Positions 18,142-27,932 are shown, counted from the first letter of the stretch. The stretch: 58,622 nt of DNA from Bacteroidales bacterium (GCA_003141415.1 PLLX01000152.1:1-58622), one strand, 5' to 3'. Program-made: numbers and translations. Notes: a model not told the origin generated them from the sequence alone.

Positions 18142-21100
18142 ATGTCTCTTGAGAAATTCAAACTAGCCCTGGAAACATTCAGCAAGAGTGGCGAAATTTC
18201 TGAAAAGGAGCGTAAGCATCTGTATAAGATCGGATTAAGTGCTGATCTCGATCATGACACTATCGATATGATGATTGACAGCCAGCTGAAGTTCGTTAGA
18301 AGCTCAGGATCCGGAGCGAAAATAAGTTCAGGAGGCTCGGTTTTCGACACAGAAAATGTTGTTAAAGAACCAGGATCGGGTTTTGCAACAGGGCAATCCT
18401 CAGGATCAGGTTTCGAATCAGTGAATTCCTCGATAATATCTGGAGAAAGTACTTTTTCCTCAGCCAAATTTACAAATGAAAAGGTTTTAGCTTCTCAGGG
18501 CAATATGAGTACAGTGTCGGAAGCTATGAAGGGTTCTCGCCATGTGATTATAAAACGCTTGCTTCCAAATGCTGATAATTTTGAGAAAAAACTTGAGTTA
18601 CTTTATAAAGAGTTTGAGTTTCTCTCAGCGCTACAGCACGATAATATAGTTAGCGTTTATGATAAGGGAGAAGACGAAAAGAGTCCTTATTATTTCATGG
18701 AGAAAGTAATCGGAAATACACTTGAAAAAAAACTATCAGGAAGGAAAATGAATGTGGAGGAGATAAGTGATATATCTCTTAAAGTCCTCGATGCCTTGAA
18801 ATATCTGCATGACAGGGGCATAATTCACAGGGACCTTAAACCAGCTAATATAATGGTAAATGATAAAACAAGCAAAGTAAAGCTGATTGACCTCGGGCTT
18901 GCATATTCTGATGAGTTTACCGATAACTTGTCCAAACCAGGAACACCAAAGTATATGGCTCCTGAAATGAAAGGAGAGAACGACTTTGACAAAACAACCG
19001 ATATCTATGCCTTTGGATTAATATTGCTGGAGATGTTTACCAAGGATATCAATCAGGATAATATTCCCAAGGTTAAACCCGTTGCATGGCAGAATGTAAT
19101 AAATAAATGCCTTAAACCCGAACCAAAAGCCCGTTACCAGTTTTGTCAGAAGATAATCGATGATATCAAGAAGCTGGGAGAACCTAAAGCTTCATCTGCC
19201 ATTATTGACCAGAAGGAAAAAGCAATGACCCAGCTGCTCGATAAATATTTTGCAGATGGTGTATTGAATAAGGAAGAGAAACAACTTCTGTTCACTAAAG
19301 CAGAAGAGATTGATTACCCGGCAGAAAAGCTTCAAATGGAAATTACTCGCCGAAAAAAAGAAGTAGCTATCAATCAGTGGGATGAGAAGCGCTGGCAGTG
19401 GGTTATCTTATTGATTGCTTTAGGATTGATTGCAGGCATAATGTTTTGTATATTTAAAGGTAAAGAATTCTGGTCATATTTATATATTCCGATTATATGG
19501 GCTCTTGTATCTGCCTTGTTTGCGGTGGTACTGAACCTTATAACAAAGAAGATACAAAAACTTCCTTCAAATTACTCACCTGTTCTAATTATTATTCTCG
19601 TTTTACTGTATGCAGGTTTAAATTCAGTTCCGTTTATCCCTGCACCTGCACCGACTAAACTTTGTTCTAACCCTGAAGATTGCCTTTCCAAAAACCTTTT
19701 TACCGAAGCAATACTTTATGCTGAACGCTACCCTAAAAAGAAGAAAACCGAAACGCTTAAAAAAATTGTAAAAACTGAATCTGCCACTTTGATCGGAGGA
19801 GACCAGTATGATGATGCTTTTAATTCTTTAAGCGTATTAAATCAAAAGGATAAGGAATATCCTGGTTACAAAATCAAGATTGCGTCTGACATCGTAAATG
19901 CCCTGTTATGCAAGGAAGCACTTAATTCAAATATGATAATTAGGTATTTGTCAGAACTTAATATGAAAAGCAAGGATCCGATTTTGGAGAATTCAAGGGT
20001 GAATACTGTTAGAAATGCATTATTATTATTATTGAGTAATGCAAGTTATAACAAAGGTACTTTGGAGTTTATAAAAACATTACCGGCTGATCAGAAGTTC
20101 AGTACACTTTTGACTCTGATAGAATATCAGGATGATAAAAGTTTTCAATCAATTAATTCGGAACTGGCTGGACTTTATGCTAGCTCATTATCTGGAATTG
20201 ACGAGAAATTAAGAATTGAAGATATCCAGATGCTGGCAGACTTTTGTACCAAAATCTACAAGCAGAGGAGTAATGATTCAAATATTCTGATGAAGGAAGT
20301 CATAAATGGAATTCAACTTCTTGATAAATCTGACAGGTTAAAAATGTATGTTCTGATTCTTAAGACCCCTGATGTCATTACCCCCTTTATGAGCCAGATT
20401 GCTGGGGATATTGCCCAGGAAGTAGTAAATACTCCTTCGGAATGTCCTGCTGTAATTGATGAAGTTATTGCCTTAAGCGACAAAGTATTTTCTGAATATA
20501 AAGACTCTCAGTCTAAATTTCTCATTGACCAGGCGATTGGATTAAGCTTGTATCTGGACCCAAAATTAAAGGTTGAAAAGATGAATATGATACTCGATAA
20601 ATGCCTTATGAAAAATTATATTGATTTGGCAAATAAATGCGCAATGAATTTGCCTGAGAAATTTGCAATAGATAACAGGACAATTGAAATTAAAAAAGGG
20701 TTATTCAGATCAGCAAAAACCAGATACGATGACGCAGTGAAACAATTATTACCCGGTGAAGAAATTGAACCATTTAAGGGGGGAAACGAAGACTACACTA
20801 TTACCAAGTACCAGAATATAAGGGCAGAAGCAAAGCGTCGCATTAGGAATTATTCTTATTCTGGTTCTCAAAGATCAAGGTTGGCAGAAACCGGTAATAA
20901 CAATATGCTTATTTCTAAAAAAGTATTAATTCTTAGTAATGCAAGATATATAGGGGAAACAAACTCTGGCAAGGCTGAAGGACTGGGAACAGTTTACTAT
21001 TTTGATGGCACATGGTTCTATGGGACATTTAAAGATCAAAAAAAGAACGGAAAGGGAACTCTTTATATGAAAGATGTCTCAAAATTAGAAGGAGAATGGA

Positions 21101-21192
21101 CTAATGACCTATTGAATGGATTAGCAATAAGATCCAAAGCCAACGGAGAAACAGAAGCTGTTAATTACCATAACGGGGAAGCCGTTAAATGA
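18142..21192 (+). CDS. Ser/Thr protein kinase with TerB-like domains, membrane anchor and MORN repeats
   Basis: 1016 residues. N-terminal helical domain (1-55) nearly the same as in the kinase at 16291, linker with GSGF at 78-81 and 88-91, kinase domain (about 108-348; Lys138, HRDLKPAN with Asp231, DLG Asp250), second helical domain (about 360-410), membrane segments (about 417-500), then a long helical, probably extracytoplasmic part with CSNPEDCLSKN, and C-terminal MORN repeats (GKAEGLGTVYYFDGTWFYGTF, KKNGKGTLYMKD). MORN repeats bind lipid or protein in other systems. It is the last gene of the plus-strand operon and ends 62 bp before a strong terminator. A kinase-MORN fusion of this kind is unusual. 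Confidence 0.85.
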   Translation: MSLEKFKLALETFSKSGEISEKERKHLYKIGLSADLDHDTIDMMIDSQLKFVRSSGSGAKISSGGSVFDTENVVKEPGSGFATGQSSGSGFESVNSSIISGESTFSSAKFTNEKVLASQGNMSTVSEAMKGSRHVIIKRLLPNADNFEKKLELLYKEFEFLSALQHDNIVSVYDKGEDEKSPYYFMEKVIGNTLEKKLSGRKMNVEEISDISLKVLDALKYLHDRGIIHRDLKPANIMVNDKTSKVKLIDLGLAYSDEFTDNLSKPGTPKYMAPEMKGENDFDKTTDIYAFGLILLEMFTKDINQDNIPKVKPVAWQNVINKCLKPEPKARYQFCQKIIDDIKKLGEPKASSAIIDQKEKAMTQLLDKYFADGVLNKEEKQLLFTKAEEIDYPAEKLQMEITRRKKEVAINQWDEKRWQWVILLIALGLIAGIMFCIFKGKEFWSYLYIPIIWALVSALFAVVLNLITKKIQKLPSNYSPVLIIILVLLYAGLNSVPFIPAPAPTKLCSNPEDCLSKNLFTEAILYAERYPKKKKTETLKKIVKTESATLIGGDQYDDAFNSLSVLNQKDKEYPGYKIKIASDIVNALLCKEALNSNMIIRYLSELNMKSKDPILENSRVNTVRNALLLLLSNASYNKGTLEFIKTLPADQKFSTLLTLIEYQDDKSFQSINSELAGLYASSLSGIDEKLRIEDIQMLADFCTKIYKQRSNDSNILMKEVINGIQLLDKSDRLKMYVLILKTPDVITPFMSQIAGDIAQEVVNTPSECPAVIDEVIALSDKVFSEYKDSQSKFLIDQAIGLSLYLDPKLKVEKMNMILDKCLMKNYIDLANKCAMNLPEKFAIDNRTIEIKKGLFRSAKTRYDDAVKQLLPGEEIEPFKGGNEDYTITKYQNIRAEAKRRIRNYSYSGSQRSRLAETGNNNMLISKKVLILSNARYIGETNSGKAEGLGTVYYFDGTWFYGTFKDQKKNGKGTLYMKDVSKLEGEWTNDLLNGLAIRSKANGETEAVNYHNGEAVK

Positions 21193-21253
21193 AATGTTGA
21201 TCTCTTTGTCAAAAGAATTAATGATCTGAAAGTCATGAGATTATAAGGAAAAC

Positions 21254-21284
21254 AAAATGCATTGATCACAAATCAATGCATTTT
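21254..21284. terminator. Bidirectional intrinsic terminator
   Basis: AAAATGCATTGAT (21254-21266) and ATCAATGCATTTT (21272-21284) form a perfect 13-bp stem with a 5-base loop, followed by T-rich sequence; on the other strand the A-run also gives a U-run. It lies between two convergent operons (ending at 21192 plus and 21316 minus) and can serve both. Confidence 0.85.
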
Positions 21285-21315
21285 TCTAATTATACATGGT
21301 AATTATTAACAGCAA

Positions 21316-22242
21316 TTAGGAAAAGGCAATATCCAGGAGTATCCTTTCAACTCCAAGTTCTTTATCCCATACTTTTTGAGATTCTTCTTTTGAGCTAGAG
21401 TCAAGATGCTCATACTTGGATAACTCGGTTAAAAGAATTTTGACTTTTTGAATATCACTTTCTATAGAGTGGAAATTCAAAGCCCTTTTTGCCAAGTTAA
21501 GAAGATAATAAACTTCTCCGTTAACTGTTGAATCCTGGAAAACATCGCTGGGAAATATTCTGGCTTTTGATTTTAAAAGTTTCCTATAATAATTGATAAC
21601 GCCATTTTCTTCAACACTCTCCGATATAAGAGGAAGATAGTGTACTTCAGCAGTTTTCCCATCATCGGAAGTTTCAAATTCAAATGGTGAACTCGAAATC
21701 GCGAATGGGAGCCACCAGCCATTTATCCCGACTATTTTTGCCTTTCCGGCCTGGAATGAACCGAATATTGAATTCTCTATTCTAAGCATTTCATCAACAA
21801 AAATAGCTCCAAGAACAATAGAATTTACTATTGATACTTGTTTCGCCCTGATATTCCCAAAAACCAGTGCATTTTCCAGTTTAATATAATTACTGATAAT
21901 ATCTCCTTTTACCATAACTCCCGCTTTATTCAAATCTCCTATAACGCTCTCTTCAGGAGGTTTATTGGTTTCCATTATAGCAATTGACATAGTAGCATTG
22001 ATTCCGGACATGAACCTTATTGGATTGCCCGGAATAGATCCTGCTTCAAGAGTTATCTCTTCGGTAGCTAATACTGGTCCATTAACGGTACCAACCCCTA
22101 TATTTTTAATATTCTGAGCAAATATGCCACCATTGACAGTAAATGGGCCTCTCAAAATAAGATTTCGTAACAATTCAGATTGCGTCGAAGGATAAAAATT
22201 CCCGTTTACTTCGTTTTGTAGTTCTACGTTATTAGGATCCAT
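21316..22242 (-). CDS. Bactofilin-like beta-repeat protein (putative polymer-forming)
   Basis: 308 residues with no signal. From about residue 10 to 180 the sequence shows short repeating beta-strand units rich in Gly, Val, Ile and Asn (NGNFYPS, GPFTVNGGIFAQNIKNI, GTVNGPVLATEEITLEAGS, GVMVKGDIISNYIKLENALVFGNIRAKQVSIVNSIVLG), the pattern of a right-handed beta-helix as in bactofilins and other polymer-forming proteins. The C-terminal 100 residues are helical. Last gene of the minus-strand operon (kinase, membrane protein, coiled-coil protein, this). A cytoskeletal role would fit the tubulin-like and ASKHA genes across the terminator. Family assignment rests on repeat pattern only. Confidence 0.5.
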   Translation of the reverse strand: MDPNNVELQNEVNGNFYPSTQSELLRNLILRGPFTVNGGIFAQNIKNIGVGTVNGPVLATEEITLEAGSIPGNPIRFMSGINATMSIAIMETNKPPEESVIGDLNKAGVMVKGDIISNYIKLENALVFGNIRAKQVSIVNSIVLGAIFVDEMLRIENSIFGSFQAGKAKIVGINGWWLPFAISSSPFEFETSDDGKTAEVHYLPLISESVEENGVINYYRKLLKSKARIFPSDVFQDSTVNGEVYYLLNLAKRALNFHSIESDIQKVKILLTELSKYEHLDSSSKEESQKVWDKELGVERILLDIAFS

Positions 22243-22247
22243 AATTT

Positions 22248-23264
22248 TTATTTTTTAGCAGATTCAATGGTTAAAGGAGGATTATTCTTAAGCGAAACTA
22301 TGAGGAATTTCATATATTCCTCACTAATGAAACCTTGCTTTGCACATTCATTAAGATTATTTTCCATATTGCTAATCTCATTTTCAGACATATTTCTCCA
22401 GGTAACCCTGGAGGCCATCTTACTCATATCAACATTTGTTCTTTGAGTAAGCTGAACTTTAACTTTATCATTATCCTTCGTGCCAGAATAAATATCGCAA
22501 TTAAAGAATACCTTATCATTATTTGATTCCAATATAGTTACAGGCAATTCAATAGGACCACTGAATCTGAATGAGTCAGACTTTATATTTTGAACGGCAA
22601 AATCAAATGCAGCCCTGTTAGATTCAAACTCAGCGATTTTAACATCAACTGCCTTTAACAGATTTGTTAAGATCTCTTCACGCTTTGATTTTATCTTATC
22701 AATTGTGGCGGTTGAATTATTGAATAATTCAATATGCTGGCTTTTTAATCTCAGGTAGATGGTTTTAAGATAGTGCAATTCCCACACCTCAAATATGTAT
22801 TTCCCTAGGCGAGTAATGTCTTTTACGTAGCTGTCCTTCACCTGCTCATTGGCTGTGTCAAATTTGTTATTGATTTTCGCCAGGCGTGTAAAGGTTTTTG
22901 TGTGTTCTTTCTTTATTCTCTGGAAAGCAGTATGAATCAAGGAAATATCTTCTGATAGGTTGGATATATGTTCCAGGATGTTTGTCTGTGCATCTACCTC
23001 AATTGTCCTCGTAATTTCATTTTTTACAGATGTAAGACGCTCAAGCTCGATAACCATCTGAGCCATTAGATCTCTGTTCAGAGCTGAAATGCCACCGCTG
23101 ACACTGCTTAATCCACTATTAACATTGCCTAGGCCGTTGCTTGTGGTAGTGTTAAGAGTTCGAATATCATTTTTAAGTTGACCAATGATCTCTGAAATTC
23201 CATCAACCATTATTTTCATTGATCTTGTATCAATTACTGCTGATAGTGTAGTACCTTCTGCCAT
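22248..23264 (-). CDS. Coiled-coil protein of the minus-strand operon
   Basis: 338 residues, no signal or membrane segment. The first 230 residues are heptad-like and helical (SEIIGQLKNDIRTLNTTTSNGLGNVNSG, then long Leu/Ile/Lys/Glu stretches), with a Gly/Ser patch near 45-62. The C-terminus (FSGPIELPVTILESNNDKVFFNCDIYSG) is more beta-like. No known family. Five bp from the next gene and 27 bp after the previous one, so certainly co-transcribed. It could be a structural adaptor that clamps a filament or scaffold. Confidence 0.65.
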   Translation of the reverse strand: MAEGTTLSAVIDTRSMKIMVDGISEIIGQLKNDIRTLNTTTSNGLGNVNSGLSSVSGGISALNRDLMAQMVIELERLTSVKNEITRTIEVDAQTNILEHISNLSEDISLIHTAFQRIKKEHTKTFTRLAKINNKFDTANEQVKDSYVKDITRLGKYIFEVWELHYLKTIYLRLKSQHIELFNNSTATIDKIKSKREEILTNLLKAVDVKIAEFESNRAAFDFAVQNIKSDSFRFSGPIELPVTILESNNDKVFFNCDIYSGTKDNDKVKVQLTQRTNVDMSKMASRVTWRNMSENEISNMENNLNECAKQGFISEEYMKFLIVSLKNNPPLTIESAKK

Positions 23265-23291
23265 AGATATAGTATTTTCAGATTTTAAAAT

Positions 23292-25181
23292 TTACTTCTG
23301 TGTTAAATAAAACTTTTCCTTGTTCCTGACCTGGAGAGTATAATCTTTGAGATCACCCCTGACAAGCATTACGCTTTCTGGTTCTTTTTCCAGATTAGCC
23401 TCCATTGTGTCGGCTTCTTGGAAAACTGTTTCAACTTTGACTTCATCAGAGGCAAGATAGGATTTCATCCTGCTGATAGTACTACTATTGAGAATATCCT
23501 GGGAAGTGTAAAAGTCCATTGATAATTTAAGTTTTTGCTCACCAACTCTGGCTTTTACTGCACTCTCTTCAAGCCTGTTCCTAATAGGTCTGAGCTCTTC
23601 GGTAAAGATCTTTACCTCTTCACGTAATTCTGAATTCTCCTGTTTTTTATTTTCTCTGAGTTCAAGCTCTTTTTCCCTTATTATTCTTACTTTCTCATCA
23701 TGTTTTTCAAGCCACAATTTATCCCAGATTGGATTAATAAGGTCTTCCTTTATTTTCAGGATCCGTGATTTTAAAGCTTCTACATCAGTAAACTCTTCTC
23801 CTGTAAGCTGGCAAATCCATTTCTTCTTAAATGTATTATAAAACAATATAGCATTCTTGTAATGTTTTGAATTCTCTTCCTCTTCATCTGGTGCTATCTC
23901 AAGAGACATATCCTTAATCAGATCTGCATATTTATCATATCTTTTCTGCAGGTATGAATTCAGTTCTGAATTTGTTATCTTTTCATTTTCCGGCATATTC
24001 TTGAGTATACCCTTAACTTTTGCCTGAATATCCCTTAATTTGATCATGTCGTCTTTCTTATAAAAGGATTCAAATTCAGCGACTTCAATTTTATCAAAAT
24101 CATTACCATCGTACTTTCTGATAGAATTTTCAAGTAGTTTTGATCCGCTTAACTTCGGATTATAAAATCTGGTAAGCGGGAAATCATATATATCTTCTAT
24201 TTCTTCCACACTTTTCAGGAGGACATCATTTATAGAATAATTCCGATTATCAGTCAGGCTAAAGGATAGATCATCCATCTCTTTATAAACGCTTCTTATA
24301 AGCATCTCAATTTTTTGGTAGCCGAATGACTTAACTATTTCAACCTCAGAATTTGTCATCCTTAATTTGTCAGTGAATGTGCTTCTGTCTCTTGAAGTCA
24401 TCACTGATATTAAATCATTAGAGACATCGCGGAACTTAGGTTCAAGGTCTTTTATGATTGTAGGAATTTTGTCATCTTTCTCATAAATAGGCAGGTTAAT
24501 GTTAATTACTGAGCAATCAGTAATAAGCTCATCAAGAAGATTCAATATATCTTCAACATCTTTTTCAATCCCGGTTAAATAAATAGTATCTGAAAATACA
24601 CTTTCTTGTCCCGGAGGAAGCAGAACTGGAAAATCTTTGTTTAATTTTGATCTCCGGTCCATTAGTTCTGTAAGCTTGTTTTCGCAATTTTCTATCAAAG
24701 AGCAATTAATGCTCGAATTGTCTATGATTTCTGAAACATCTATAATCAATGAACCATCTCCGAATGGCAAAATTTCAGCGCAATAGTTTACGGTTCCGAT
24801 TTTCTTAACCAATTGAGGCATTTTTGCATTCAGCTCTTTAACAAGCCGATCTCTGTCTGCCTTTAAGCCATCCAGCTTCTCGTTATTTGTTTTATAACTA
24901 AAGTAAAGCCAGATGGCACCTGCTAAAAGTACCACCAGCAGGAAGTAACTTACCACAAAAGCAAGAATAATCCCTACTAAACAAACAATTGAAGGTAATA
25001 TCAAGTATTTATTATTTTTAATCTCTTCTTCCTGTTTTTTAACAGAAAGCAAGCTTTTTTGCAGTTTTGCATAATGTTCAGTTATGGCATTATGATTTTC
25101 AAGTGCAAAAAGAAGTGCAACATCCATCCCCTTTTCAAGGGGTTGTTCTTTGTAAAAAATTGAGGAGGGAATTGATTTCAT
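23292..25181 (-). CDS. Membrane hairpin and coiled-coil protein
   Basis: 629 residues. Two adjacent membrane segments (about 58-95, YLILPSIVCLVGIILAFVVSYFLLVVLLAGAIWLYFSY) are flanked by coiled coil, so both ends should be cytoplasmic. A beta/alpha region follows (AEILPFGDGSLIIDVSEI), and a long helical charged C-terminus (about 480-600). No enzymatic motif recognised. The topology suits a membrane anchor for a cytoplasmic scaffold. It sits between the kinase gene at 25205 and the coiled-coil gene at 22248. Confidence 0.6.
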   Translation of the reverse strand: MKSIPSSIFYKEQPLEKGMDVALLFALENHNAITEHYAKLQKSLLSVKKQEEEIKNNKYLILPSIVCLVGIILAFVVSYFLLVVLLAGAIWLYFSYKTNNEKLDGLKADRDRLVKELNAKMPQLVKKIGTVNYCAEILPFGDGSLIIDVSEIIDNSSINCSLIENCENKLTELMDRRSKLNKDFPVLLPPGQESVFSDTIYLTGIEKDVEDILNLLDELITDCSVININLPIYEKDDKIPTIIKDLEPKFRDVSNDLISVMTSRDRSTFTDKLRMTNSEVEIVKSFGYQKIEMLIRSVYKEMDDLSFSLTDNRNYSINDVLLKSVEEIEDIYDFPLTRFYNPKLSGSKLLENSIRKYDGNDFDKIEVAEFESFYKKDDMIKLRDIQAKVKGILKNMPENEKITNSELNSYLQKRYDKYADLIKDMSLEIAPDEEEENSKHYKNAILFYNTFKKKWICQLTGEEFTDVEALKSRILKIKEDLINPIWDKLWLEKHDEKVRIIREKELELRENKKQENSELREEVKIFTEELRPIRNRLEESAVKARVGEQKLKLSMDFYTSQDILNSSTISRMKSYLASDEVKVETVFQEADTMEANLEKEPESVMLVRGDLKDYTLQVRNKEKFYLTQK

Positions 25182-25204
25182 ATCTATAGGAGGTAATTAT
25201 TGAT

Positions 25205-26584
25205 TTATTGCAAGTAAAATGAATCAGTAAAATTTTTGGCAATCCTGGAATACTCTAATGTTATTTTATAGTTCTTGCTGGTATCGGAAATGAGTATGTT
25301 AAACTCTTTCCTGAAAGAAGTACCCTGAAAAAAAAGTTTATTATTTCCGTTAGCAGCATCGACTGATACATTAAAGCCCCTTTTAATGGAGACTTTTTCT
25401 ATTAATCGATTGTTAAAGAAAAGATCAACCAGAAGGTCCCCCGGTAAACTAGCTCCGAAAAATTGAATCGAGATCTTACCATAATCCCTTTTAGTCATAT
25501 TGGGCGGAGGATTGAAATTAGTTCCCGGAGATATTAATGTTGCTTCAGATTGATAGTTCTGGAATGCTGATTTATTTATTACTATCTCTTTTAAACTGTT
25601 TAATCGCTCAATATTTTCAATATCCTTAATTATTTCTGAACAATAGTTGTAACGATCATTTTTAATATTTTCAATACATTTGGAGATAATCACTTTCCAT
25701 TCCTCGCTTTTTATTTCATTTGCCTTTACCCTATCTGTGGAGCGAGTGAACATTTCGAGTAGGATAATACCAAATGAATAAATATCTGCTCTTCGATCTA
25801 TTTCAGACTGTCCAGTTTTCATCTCAGGAGCCATATATTTAGGAGTACCTGCATTCGCAATATTATCGACCATTGAATCTGAATAAGCAAGTCCCAAATC
25901 AATCAGTTTAACATTATCTCCAATTGTGGTGATCAAAATATTGTCTGGTTTTAGGTCACGGTGAACTACCTGGCTTTTATGCAGATAGCCAATTACATCT
26001 AATAATTCCAGTGATATTCTGGTAATATCCTTCTCATTAATACCCGAAGATATTAATATCGATAGAGGAGTTCCATCAACATAATCCATCACAATATAGG
26101 GACCATTTTCATCGCTCCCTTTCTCGTTCATCACTACCAGATTAGGATGATCGAGTTTTATTCCATTTGTATATTCTTTAAAGAACAGTTCTATTCTCTT
26201 CTCATCATGTAAAAATTCTTTCTTTAATCGTTTGATTATTACTTTTTTAATTTTATCCTGACGAGCGAAATATACATCGCTCATTGCACCCTGGAATATA
26301 GTTTTAGTAATATCGGTATATTTTTCTCCTGCTTTATTACTATTGTTGAAGAGATTTCCTGCAGATTGATTCTGGAAATTTGTAAAACCAGAACCTCCTA
26401 AATATTCTGATTTTTCTAATTCTTTCAAATCTTCATTCAGAGAAGGTTCGTTTTGTACAAAACCGGAACTTTCTTCTGGTTTATCTGGTTCAGATTTTAA
26501 AACAAAACCCGATCCGCTTTCCTCGGGTGTAATCGGTGAAAGTAATTTTGAAAGATTTGGATAATATATATTCACAAAAACCAT
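25205..26584 (-). CDS. Ser/Thr protein kinase with GSGF linker and C-terminal beta domain
   Basis: 459 residues. It lacks the N-terminal helical domain of the other kinases but keeps the linker with GSGF (24-27), SSGF (39-42) and GSGF (64-67). Kinase domain about 88-335: loop FQGAMSDVYFA, Lys118 (VIIKRL), HRDLKPDN with Asp210, DLG with Asp229, GTPKYMAPEM activation segment. The C-terminal 90 residues (YGKISIQFFGASLPGDLLVDLFFNNRLI...) are beta-rich, possibly an immunoglobulin- or PEGA-like domain. No membrane segment. First gene of the minus-strand operon, with a good promoter at 26729-26758. Probably active. Confidence 0.87.
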   Translation of the reverse strand: MVFVNIYYPNLSKLLSPITPEESGSGFVLKSEPDKPEESSGFVQNEPSLNEDLKELEKSEYLGGSGFTNFQNQSAGNLFNNSNKAGEKYTDITKTIFQGAMSDVYFARQDKIKKVIIKRLKKEFLHDEKRIELFFKEYTNGIKLDHPNLVVMNEKGSDENGPYIVMDYVDGTPLSILISSGINEKDITRISLELLDVIGYLHKSQVVHRDLKPDNILITTIGDNVKLIDLGLAYSDSMVDNIANAGTPKYMAPEMKTGQSEIDRRADIYSFGIILLEMFTRSTDRVKANEIKSEEWKVIISKCIENIKNDRYNYCSEIIKDIENIERLNSLKEIVINKSAFQNYQSEATLISPGTNFNPPPNMTKRDYGKISIQFFGASLPGDLLVDLFFNNRLIEKVSIKRGFNVSVDAANGNNKLFFQGTSFRKEFNILISDTSKNYKITLEYSRIAKNFTDSFYLQ

Positions 26585-26728
26585 AGTTCTCGTGATACTA
26601 ATTCTTAAAGAAATATAAACAAAAAATTACCTGAATACATTGCTTTAAGAATTTATTGATCTGAGATTCAAGAATGTTTGTAACAGTTAAAAGGGGTATC
26701 AAATAATTTTTAAAACAAGTAAGTTAAC

Positions 26729-26758
26729 CAAATATAGAAAAAATATTTTGTTAATCAA
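26729..26758 (-). promoter_or_regulatory. Promoter of the minus-strand kinase operon
   Basis: On the minus strand a -33 element TTTG (26758-26755) and a -7 element TATATTTG (26736-26729) are separated by 18 bp, matching the Bacteroidota primary-sigma consensus TTTG-N(about 19)-TAnnTTTG. The predicted start would leave a leader of about 140 bases before the ATG at 26584. Confidence 0.5.
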
Positions 26759-27185
26759 ATTTGTGTATAAAGGTTTTTATATAATATAAATAAAATTTTC
26801 CAGAATGATTGTGGTATCTACGTTATAGATTCAAACTAATAAATAGCTTAAAGTTACTTATTGTCAGGATAGGTGTTTAAACTAAGGATTATGCTTTAAT
26901 TCTAATCGACTAATATCGAAAAAGCTGGATGTGCTACTTTTGCTAAGAGAGTAAGTCATGCTAAAATTCTAAATTTAAAAGCAAAAAATATTTGATCAAG
27001 AGTATAAATAGAGGATTATAGAACTCAGTTATTATTGTAAAAATCTCCTTGCCTTATAAGCCGAACTGGAAATGGGTGCAGATCAGATCTATCAATGAAG
27101 ACAAGATGCAACAAAACATTAGTATTCGCAGATAGGACACGACCTCTTAAAGAAAACTGTAAGTATTTTCTCCAAGAACAATTAG

Positions 27186-27344
27186 TTATCAAATCGCATA
27201 AAAAAGATAGATGATTCTGGTAAAAGAATCTATGGAAGCCCCAGGACTGCAATAGCAATCTTAAAAGAAGAATTACATATGGCAATAACAAGAGAAATCC
27301 GATACTTGCAGGACATTCATTGTTTTTCTTTTCTGAATGGGTAG
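27186..27344 (+). pseudogene. IS3-type transposase fragment (decayed)
   Basis: The open stretch reads IKKIDDSGKRIYGSPRTAIAILKEELH, which fits the YGSPRI...L segment in the OrfB transposase of IS3-family elements. Only about 50 codons remain between stops; upstream bases in another frame (RPLKENCKY) may be a further piece. No inverted repeats seen. Not functional. Confidence 0.4.
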
Positions 27345-27387
27345 ACAAAAATTTATTTAGAAAATTCTGCATGGAAATAATTCATAA

Positions 27388-27687
27388 TTTGCTAGAAAGT
27401 GGGGTATAAAATATGCATATGCCATAAAATCCTGGAGAGATAACTGGGATGAACTTACTGCTTATTATGATTACCTACAGGAAATTCGCAAAATCATCTA
27501 TACAACGAATGCTATCGAAAGTTTAAATAGCTCCATTAGGAAAATAACTAAAACAAAAACAGTCTTTCCTGACGATCAGGCAGCATTAAAGGCTGTATAT
27601 CTGGTAATTGCAAATGTCGAGAAAAAATGGACTATACCGATAAGAAACTGGAGTTCTGTTATTAATCTATTAGTCTTTAAAATTTGA
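27388..27687 (+). pseudogene. IS256-type transposase C-terminal fragment (decayed)
   Basis: About 100 codons, open from 27388 to the TGA at 27685-27687. The translation KYAYAIKSWRDNWDELTAYY, IYTTNAIESLNSSIRK and then NVEKKWTIPIRNWSSVIN is typical of the C-terminus of IS256 (mutator-type) transposases. The N-terminal three quarters, including the first catalytic Asp, are missing. It lies just upstream of the kinase-gene relic and marks a past insertion or deletion. Confidence 0.75.
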
Positions 27688-27731
27688 GGACAGATGTGGC
27701 GTTCTTTAAAATTGTCAATTAGTAGTTTATA

Positions 27732-27914
27732 CAAAATCTTTCAAAGACTCCATTATTTACTTTTTTAATTTCATTAATCATTCATCAAACAACAATAAGA
27801 GTTCACCTCATTCTGAAAATATTAGTTTTATTGGTTTACTTTCTGTTAGCATATGCATTTTGTCGGGGAATTTCAGGCACGTTTCACGATATTTTTTTAA
27901 ATTTCATGGATTAA
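27732..27914 (+). pseudogene. 3' relic of a lost kinase gene
   Basis: In one open frame, LISLIIHQTTIRVHLILKILVL and LLAYAFCRGISGTF closely follow the C-terminal membrane region of the kinase at 16291 (LISAVIHKTSYRFQPIFKILVV, LAYSFCRGFSGSY). The relic ends with a TAA at 27912-27914. Only about 60 codons of the last membrane segments remain; kinase and linker are gone. The IS256 fragment directly upstream suggests transposon-mediated deletion. Confidence 0.75.
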
Positions 27915-27932
27915 AACTAATATATAATATTT

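Noticed and set aside
27025..27372. 115-codon open frame on the minus strand
   Set aside because: It lies opposite the transposase fragment on the plus strand, has no recognisable features and its composition looks like antisense of a decayed gene.
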